Assembly: GCA_050246915.1 (NCBI GenBank)
Contig: JBFWVD010000085.1
Span: forward strand, 1 to 19,238
DNA length: 19,238 nt
DNA from: JBFWVD01 sp050246915
Lineage (GTDB): Bacteria; Actinomycetota; Acidimicrobiia; Acidimicrobiales; Ilumatobacteraceae
Direction: 5' to 3'
The stretch's first letter is position 1. The number at the start of each line of letters is the position of its first letter. The position numbers and the translations under genes are program-made. The notes beneath the pieces are model-generated. The model saw only the letters and a program-made list of their open reading frames with translations. It was not told the DNA's origin and ran no database searches. This document shows positions 14,200 through 19,238 of this stretch, in pieces.

Positions 14200-15078
14200 T
14201 CACAACAGCGCTGATGCCAAAGCCGCCCACTCCGCGCGCGGCACCTCGCGGTCGGCTCGAACCACTTGCACGGCAACGTGATCGGCCCCAGCGTCGAGAT
14301 GGGCATTGATGCGGGCCACGATCTGATCCTCGCTCCCCCACGCCACGATGGCGTCGACCAGACGATCGCTGCCACCGTCGGCCAGGTCGGAGTCGTCGAA
14401 GCCGAATCGCCGCAAGTTGTTGGTGTAGTTGGGCAACGTGAGATAGATGCCCATGGCACCGCGTGCGATGGCGCGAGCCTTGCCCGGATCGGTCTCGAAC
14501 ACCACCATCTGCTCCGGGAGCAACAGTGCATCGGGCCCCATGACCTCACGGGCATGGGCGGTGTGCTCGACCGGCACGAAGTAGGGATGGGAGCCATTGG
14601 CTGCCGACGCCGAGAGGCGCAACATGCCATCGGCCAACGCTCCGATGACGACGGCCGGCGCCTCGGTCCGGGGCGCCACGTACAACGCCTTGGCCATCGC
14701 CGCGAGACAGTCGCGCATGAAGGCCAGCGGCTTGTCGTAGTTGTGGCCTCGCATGCCCTCGACCATCGGAGCGTGGCTCACGCCGAGCCCGAGCAGGAAA
14801 CGGTTGGGGAAGATCTCGCACAGCGCCTGTTGCGCAGACACCATCGCCATGGCGTCGCGGGCGTAGATGTTGGCAATGCCAGTGGCGACGGTCAGTCGCT
14901 CGGTGGCGCCGAGGATGGTGGACGCGAGCACGAACGGGTCTCGACCGACGGCCTCGGGGATCCACATCGACGAGAACCCCAGCGACTCGATGTGACGAGC
15001 CGCGTCCAACACCGTTGGATGAGGCTGGAAGTCGAGCAATCCGACCCAGATGCCGACGCGACCGATGTCAGGTGTCAT
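14200..15078 (-). CDS. LLM-class F420-dependent oxidoreductase (MSMEG_4141-like family)
   Basis: A 292-aa luciferase-like TIM-barrel protein of the TIGR03620/MSMEG_4141 type (from memory). Features include the start VGIWVGLLDFQ, SLGFSSMWIPEAVGRDPFVLAST, TVATGIANIYARDAMAMVSAQQAL and RFLLGLGVSHAPMVEGMRG, typical of actinobacterial F420-binding oxidoreductases; F420 use is inferred from family, not from a decisive residue. The substrate is unknown. An upstream ATG at 15126 is in frame, but TAGGGT (15086-15091) lies exactly 7 nt before ATG 15078, so a leaderless start there is preferred, which also fits the usual N-terminus. The double-VOC gene follows 17 nt downstream. Confidence 0.88.
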   Translation of the reverse strand: MTPDIGRVGIWVGLLDFQPHPTVLDAARHIESLGFSSMWIPEAVGRDPFVLASTILGATERLTVATGIANIYARDAMAMVSAQQALCEIFPNRFLLGLGVSHAPMVEGMRGHNYDKPLAFMRDCLAAMAKALYVAPRTEAPAVVIGALADGMLRLSASAANGSHPYFVPVEHTAHAREVMGPDALLLPEQMVVFETDPGKARAIARGAMGIYLTLPNYTNNLRRFGFDDSDLADGGSDRLVDAIVAWGSEDQIVARINAHLDAGADHVAVQVVRADREVPRAEWAALASALL

Positions 15079-15085
15079 GGACGCG

Positions 15086-15091
15086 ACCCTA
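15086..15091 (-). promoter_or_regulatory. Leaderless promoter -10 of the LLM oxidoreductase gene
   Basis: TAGGGT on the minus strand is followed by 7 nt and ATG 15078. It decides the start in place of the longer frame from 15126, which would contain the -10 itself. Confidence 0.55.
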
Positions 15092-15161
15092 GGCGCGCCG
15101 TGGCGGCAGCCGAGCACGCACCGCACCGCACTGAGCCGCGCTCAGAGCGGGCTGCTGGCGT

Positions 15162-15204
15162 TCTCACCGTCCTCTCACGTTCATCTCTCTCGGTCCTTAT
15201 GAAC
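15162..15204 (+). promoter_or_regulatory. Three 11-bp-spaced TCTCAC repeats upstream of the HtrA-like gene
   Basis: TCTCAC at 15162-15167, TCTCAC at 15173-15178 and TCTCTC at 15184-15189 are spaced exactly 11 bp, one helical turn. TATGAA (15199-15204) could be the -10. Tandem direct repeats at this spacing are how OmpR/PhoB-type response regulators bind, and mycobacterial HtrA-like genes are controlled by the envelope-stress system MprAB. The link to such a regulator here is inferred. A 6-bp hairpin CTGAGC-cgc-GCTCAG lies at 15131-15145. Confidence 0.4.
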
Positions 15205-15349
15205 CGAGCAGATGATGACCACGTCCCCAACCGGCCTCTCCCACGGGAACGGGACACAACCCTCCACACCGAGTCGGTGCGGGGCCGGACCCTCCCCCAC
15301 GGTCCCGCACCCGACCGGTGCCATCGGATCTGACCAAGGAGCGCGGACC

Positions 15350-16327
15350 ATGAGCCCTCTCGTCGACAACCGGAACACCACCGCCGAGAACCGTGTCGAC
15401 GATCGGGCTGCCGAACCCGAGATCGACCTGACCGATGCCGAGGTCCCGGCGGCCTGGCTGCCGCCCACCCCTCCGGCGGCGGTGCCACCGACCCCACTCG
15501 ATCCTCCACCGCCCACACCGGCGTCGGGACCGTCACCGCGACGATCCCGACGCGCTCTGGTGCTCGCCGCCATCGTGGTGCTCGCTGCCACCTCTGCCGG
15601 GGGCCTGGCCGGGTACGTCGCGGGCAACGAACGCTCGACCCGTTCCCCGGCCGCAACCGCGGCAACATCGCTGGCGCTGTCCACCGCAAGCATGAACGTC
15701 GCCGCGGCCTACGCCGCGGTCGCCCCGTCCGTGGTGTCCATCGACGCCACGGTGAGCGTTCGCAACGGGCCGTTCCAGCAGACGGGCATCTCGGCCGGCA
15801 CGGGCATCGTGCTGAGCACCAGTGGCGAGATCGTCACCAACGCTCACGTCGTGGCCGGCGCCACCAAGATCAGCGTGACCCTGCCCGGTGAGACCACAGC
15901 CCGTTCTGCCACTCTCGTCGGCAGCAACAGCGCCAAGGACGTGGCCGTGCTGCAGCTGAGCGACACCACGGGACTCCTCGCCGCCGACCTCGCCACCGCC
16001 GACACCAAGATCGGTGACGACGTCATCGCCGTCGGAAACGCGCTGGCGCTCGAAGGTGGGCCGTCGGTGACGCGAGGCATCGTGTCGGCGCTCGATCGCA
16101 CCATCGAGACCGACAGCGGCACGCTCGGAGGCCTCATACAGACCGATGCCGCGATCAGCTCGGGCAACTCCGGTGGGCCCCTGGTGAACGCTGCGGGCCA
16201 GGTGCTCGGCATCAACTCCGCCGGCGCCGTCAGCTCCGGCACGGTCTCCGCCGAGAACATCGGCTTCGCGATCCCCATCGCCGACGTCCTCGACGTCGTG
16301 CGCCAGATCGAGGCCAACGCCTCCTGA
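15350..16327 (+). CDS. Membrane-anchored HtrA/DegP-like serine protease lacking a PDZ domain, 325 aa
   Basis: Residues 1-68 are cytoplasmic, Pro-rich and end in arginines (RRSRR); 69-92 form a transmembrane helix (ALVLAAIVVLAATSAGG), giving a type II membrane protein with the protease outside. The trypsin-like domain (about 115-318) has the triad H166 in TNAHVV, D197 in KDVAVL and S274 in GNSGGP. The protein ends just after the last protease segment (NIGFAIPIADVL), where HtrA proteins normally continue into PDZ, so this is a PDZ-less form. ATG 15350 is set by AAGGAG at 15336-15341 with 8-nt spacing; the frame is open further upstream without a comparable site. A role in envelope protein quality control is likely. 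Confidence 0.92.
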   Translation: MSPLVDNRNTTAENRVDDRAAEPEIDLTDAEVPAAWLPPTPPAAVPPTPLDPPPPTPASGPSPRRSRRALVLAAIVVLAATSAGGLAGYVAGNERSTRSPAATAATSLALSTASMNVAAAYAAVAPSVVSIDATVSVRNGPFQQTGISAGTGIVLSTSGEIVTNAHVVAGATKISVTLPGETTARSATLVGSNSAKDVAVLQLSDTTGLLAADLATADTKIGDDVIAVGNALALEGGPSVTRGIVSALDRTIETDSGTLGGLIQTDAAISSGNSGGPLVNAAGQVLGINSAGAVSSGTVSAENIGFAIPIADVLDVVRQIEANAS

Positions 16328-16375
16328 GACCCCGATGCTGAGCCCGGGCCGAGGTCGCTGCGGCTCCTGCGCCCT

Positions 16376-16424
16376 CGTTGATGAAAATCAACGTTGATGA
16401 TGAGTTCGGTCTCGGTTCATCATC
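16376..16424 (+). promoter_or_regulatory. Interleaved palindromes before the CoA-transferase gene
   Basis: CGTTGAT-GAAA-ATCAACG (16376-16393) is a perfect 7-bp inverted repeat. It overlaps ATCAACGTTGAT (16387-16398), a perfect 12-bp palindrome, which overlaps GATGATGA (16396-16403) paired with TCATCATC (16417-16424). The cluster ends 5 nt before the ATG at 16430. It is a strong candidate operator for a dimeric regulator of the TetR or similar type; no such regulator lies in the window. The first hairpin might instead end htrA transcription, but it lacks a U-tract. Confidence 0.5.
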
Positions 16425-16429
16425 GAGCC

Positions 16430-17854
16430 ATGACCGAGCACATCGAAATCTCGCCCGACGATCGAGCGTTCCTGCCGCAACTGTTCCCCCACGCGCCAGC
16501 TCCTCGCGTCGAGATCACCGGACACGACACGCTCCCGTCCGCGTTCGACGTCACCGGACTGGCCACCGCAACGATCGCGGCAGCCGGTACGGCCGCGGCA
16601 CGGCTCATCGCCCTGCTCGGATCTGGTCCTGCGCCATCGGTCGTCGTGGATCGGCATCTGGCCAACCTGTGGTTCGGGTTCTCCCTCCGTCCGATCGGAT
16701 GGACGATGCCGTCGCCGTGGGACCCGATCGCCGGGGACTACCGCGGTGAGGACGGCTGGATCCGTCTGCACACGAACGCTCCGCATCATCGTCACGCTGC
16801 GCTCACCGTGCTGGGTTGTCGTGAAACACGCGACGAGGTGACCACGGCCGTCGAACGATGGTCGACAGAGGACCTCGAATCCGCCGTGGTCGCCGCCGGC
16901 GGATGCGCGGCCGCGATGCGCACGGCCACACAGTGGACAGATCATCTCCAGGGCCGCGCGATCGCTGGCACACCAGTGGTCGACGTCGAGATGAACGATG
17001 GCGGCGGAGGGACCCGGCGCCGTCCTTCAACACCGGGCCCATCGGCATCGTTCTCATCAACGCGGCCACTTGGTGGCGTGCGCGTACTGGACCTCACCCG
17101 GGTGTTGTCCGGCCCGGTGGCCACCCGCTTCCTGGCAGGACTCGGCGCCGACGTACTGCGCATCGATCCGCCCCAATGGGACGAGCCCGGGGTGATACCG
17201 GAAGTCACCGTCGGCAAGCGATGTGCGCGCCTCGATCTTCGCACCGAGCACGACGCTGCCACCTTGGCGCGGTTGATGGCCAACGCCGACATCATGATCC
17301 ACGGCTATCGGCCCGGCGCTCTCGACGGACTCGGCTTCAGCGCGGAGCGACGCCGAGAGATCAACCCTGGACTCGTCGACGTGTCGCTGAGCGCCTATGG
17401 CCTCATCGGCCCTTGGGCATGTCGACGCGGCTTCGACAGCCTGGTGCAGATGTCAACTGGAATTGCTCATGCCGGGATGGTCATGGCCGACACGGCACAG
17501 CCCAAGCCGCTCCCCGTGCAGGCCCTCGATCACGCGACGGGCTATCTCCTGGCCGCCGCCGCGCTGCATGGATGGTGTGAGCGCATCGAGCACGACCGCG
17601 CCAGCACCTGGACCGCATCGTTGGCTCGCACCGCCGCGCTGTTGAGTTCGGGTGGCTCGGGATCGATGGATGCCATCGCCACGGCACGCACCGACGACGA
17701 CGAGTCCGATCGGAACGAGGACACGTCTTGGGGTCCAGGACGGCGGCTGCGATCCCCCGTGCAAATCGGCGAGGTCGAACTGCAGTGGGAGAGCGGTGCG
17801 TCGGCGCTCGGGAGCGAGACCGACGCAGCGTGGCTTGCCGACGATCCCGCATGA
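16430..17854 (+). CDS. CoA-transferase family III (CaiB/BaiF) protein with a long N-terminal region, 474 aa
   Basis: The second half is a family III CoA-transferase: VRVLDLTRVLSGPVATRFLAGLGADVLRID (about 215-245), HGYRPGALDGLGFS, DVSLSAYGLIGPW, and RRGFDSLVQMSTG holding the catalytic aspartate equivalent (D336). The first ~200 residues resemble the remainder of the fold in a permuted or duplicated arrangement, and a Gly/Arg/Ser linker (GGGGTRRRPSTPGPS) joins the two; similar two-part proteins of this size occur in actinobacteria. Such enzymes move CoA between carboxylic acids, here probably in acyl or steroid degradation; the substrate is unknown. The start is ATG 16430, just after a palindrome cluster, so regulation is likely. 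It converges with the citrate-synthase-like gene. Confidence 0.88.
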   Translation: MTEHIEISPDDRAFLPQLFPHAPAPRVEITGHDTLPSAFDVTGLATATIAAAGTAAARLIALLGSGPAPSVVVDRHLANLWFGFSLRPIGWTMPSPWDPIAGDYRGEDGWIRLHTNAPHHRHAALTVLGCRETRDEVTTAVERWSTEDLESAVVAAGGCAAAMRTATQWTDHLQGRAIAGTPVVDVEMNDGGGGTRRRPSTPGPSASFSSTRPLGGVRVLDLTRVLSGPVATRFLAGLGADVLRIDPPQWDEPGVIPEVTVGKRCARLDLRTEHDAATLARLMANADIMIHGYRPGALDGLGFSAERRREINPGLVDVSLSAYGLIGPWACRRGFDSLVQMSTGIAHAGMVMADTAQPKPLPVQALDHATGYLLAAAALHGWCERIEHDRASTWTASLARTAALLSSGGSGSMDAIATARTDDDESDRNEDTSWGPGRRLRSPVQIGEVELQWESGASALGSETDAAWLADDPA

Positions 17855-17884
17855 CGAGGCGATCCCGCACGTTGGTCGGCGGGC

Positions 17885-19114
17885 TCAACCGATGTAGCGG
17901 GCCCGCCCGCGAAATCGCAGCGGCTCTTGTTCGTACTCCTCGATCGCATGGCCCAGCCATCCGGCCATGCGGGCGACGGTGAAGATGATCTGGCCGGCAT
18001 CGGGGCGCATCTGTGCGACGTGACCGAGCGCGGCAAGACCGAAGTCGACATTGGGCGCCCGTCCGGTCTGGGCGCCCATCACCTCAGCGACCTGGTCGAT
18101 GACCCACATCTCATGTGATCGCCGATGGGAGGCAGCAACGGCGCGGGCTCTCAGGAGCAGGGCCGCGCCACGGGGATCTCCATCGGGATAGAGCGGATGA
18201 CCGAACCCCACCGCAACCACTGGCGACACCCCGTGACCTGATGCAACTTGGGTTGACACCGCATCGATCGCGGCGCTGACGGGTGTGCCGCGTTGCACCG
18301 CATCGAAGATGGACCGCACGGTGCCCGACGCCGAACCGTGCAACGGACCCGACAGCGCGCCGAGACCGGCACCGATCGCCGCCGCGGGATCGGCCCGGGT
18401 GGACGCCGCCACGCGCACCGCCAGAGTCGACGATGCCAACTCATGATCGGTCAGCAGCACGAGGGACGCGTTGACCGCCTCGACGATCGCACGATCGACC
18501 CGCGCCGACGGTGATAGTGCCGGCGTCAAGCGGGCGGCGATGGTGCCGGCCAGCGGCGGCCGCTCGGTGAGATACAGACGAGCACGCCGCCCATCGCCAC
18601 TATCGGCGAACGCATCGACCACCCCGGCGATGATGCTGCGGCCGGCCGCCGGCACATCGCGATGACCGCGATCGGCGAGCGCGACGATCACCCGGAATCG
18701 ATCGAACACCGACAGGTGATCCAAGACGTCCCGCGACACGCCGAGGGAAGGGGCCCCGGCCGGCGGCCAGGACGCGAAGCGCTCCGGGAGCGAACCGGTC
18801 CACACCAGGTGGGCCACTTCCTCGAATGTGTGAGTCCGGGTCAGGTCCACAGCATCGTGGCCTCGGTAGCTCAGCGTTCCCCGGTCCACCGACGTGATCT
18901 TGGTCTCGATGATGATGTCCAACGCCGGTGATCGGCTCGATCGGCGGGGGCGACCACGGCGCGCCAGCGCTTCCACCTCATCGGCGTCGAGCAACGTGGT
19001 TCTGCCATCAGCCGCACGCTGACCGGTGAGCGCACCCCGGCTCACATAGGCGTAAAGGGTCTGCGGCTTCACACCCAACCGGGCGGCAGCCTGACTCACC
19101 GTGACGACGCTCAC
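17885..19114 (-). CDS. Citrate synthase-like protein with N-terminal helix-turn-helix
   Basis: The N-terminus carries a MerR/excisionase-like HTH: VSQAAARLGVKPQTLYAYVSRGAL, then DADEVEALARRGRPRR. The rest (about 300 aa) is a citrate/2-methylcitrate synthase fold with all three catalytic positions: His in LTDHELASSTLAVR, His in GFGHPLYPDGDPRG and Asp in PNVDFGLAAL, plus GPLHGSASG for substrate binding. It would condense an acyl-CoA with oxaloacetate; citrate versus methylcitrate cannot be settled. The frame is open to GTG 19219 and beyond the window edge. GTG 19114 is chosen because it begins just before the HTH and has GGTGAG about 8 nt upstream; GTG 19120 or a longer form remain possible. 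Nothing else is seen in 19115-19238. Confidence 0.85.
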   Translation of the reverse strand: MSVVTVSQAAARLGVKPQTLYAYVSRGALTGQRAADGRTTLLDADEVEALARRGRPRRSSRSPALDIIIETKITSVDRGTLSYRGHDAVDLTRTHTFEEVAHLVWTGSLPERFASWPPAGAPSLGVSRDVLDHLSVFDRFRVIVALADRGHRDVPAAGRSIIAGVVDAFADSGDGRRARLYLTERPPLAGTIAARLTPALSPSARVDRAIVEAVNASLVLLTDHELASSTLAVRVAASTRADPAAAIGAGLGALSGPLHGSASGTVRSIFDAVQRGTPVSAAIDAVSTQVASGHGVSPVVAVGFGHPLYPDGDPRGAALLLRARAVAASHRRSHEMWVIDQVAEVMGAQTGRAPNVDFGLAALGHVAQMRPDAGQIIFTVARMAGWLGHAIEEYEQEPLRFRGRARYIG

Positions 19115-19238
19115 GGCCACAGTCTCACCCGGTTGGACCACATCACCTCGCGCGGCCGCTACGACAGCATCGCTGCGTATCGTTGAGGTCGATGGGAGAA
19201 CGGTCGGCACCCACAGCACACGAGTCCGCGGCGTGGCT

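Overview
This window looks like a piece of a high-GC actinobacterial chromosome, probably from the Acidimicrobiia or a relative (class is an inference). Supporting signs are very GC-rich codon use with long antisense open frames, a bL37-type mini ribosomal protein, an F420-type luciferase-like oxidoreductase, acyl-CoA-linked genes, and several start codons preceded by TANNNT only 6-7 nt upstream, the usual actinobacterial leaderless arrangement.

Layout. 1-2049 (minus): a two-gene operon of a lipocalin-like DUF protein and an aminoglycoside-phosphotransferase-fold kinase, the latter cut by the window edge. 2159-3125: a divergent organoarsenical module, arsI (C-As lyase) and arsR, sharing a palindrome-rich promoter. 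3255-5324: a roughly 2-kb unit bounded by a ~50-bp direct repeat that is the 3' half of the intact tRNA-Leu(UAA) gene at 5271-5356. Inside it are an AbiEi-like winged-helix antitoxin, a translationally coupled and frameshifted AbiEii-like nucleotidyltransferase toxin, and a hairpin-rich non-coding stretch. No integrase is visible.

5421-6816 (minus): an enoyl-CoA hydratase/isomerase-family enzyme, a small hypothetical protein, and a 28-codon bL37-like ribosomal protein; 6829-7527 (minus): a low-complexity-flanked hypothetical protein. 7643-8731 (plus): ychF. 8771-9616 (minus): a CpdA-like metallophosphoesterase, divergent from a HEAT-repeat protein (9765-10883, plus). 10986-12842 (plus): a DeaD-type RNA helicase, convergent with a DUF4262 protein. 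13499-15078 (minus): an LLM oxidoreductase followed by a double-VOC protein. 15350-16327 (plus): a membrane-anchored HtrA-like protease without a PDZ domain. 16430-17854 (plus): a CoA-transferase family III protein. 17885-19114 (minus): a citrate-synthase-like enzyme with an N-terminal helix-turn-helix.

Most genes are housekeeping or fatty-acyl/CoA metabolism. The accessory part is the arsRI pair plus the tRNA-bounded abiE-like island. The island is the best candidate for something undescribed: a minimal toxin-antitoxin unit with the boundary structure of an integrated element, an operator of three GAACACTTAT copies around a leaderless promoter, and a toxin broken by one missing base.
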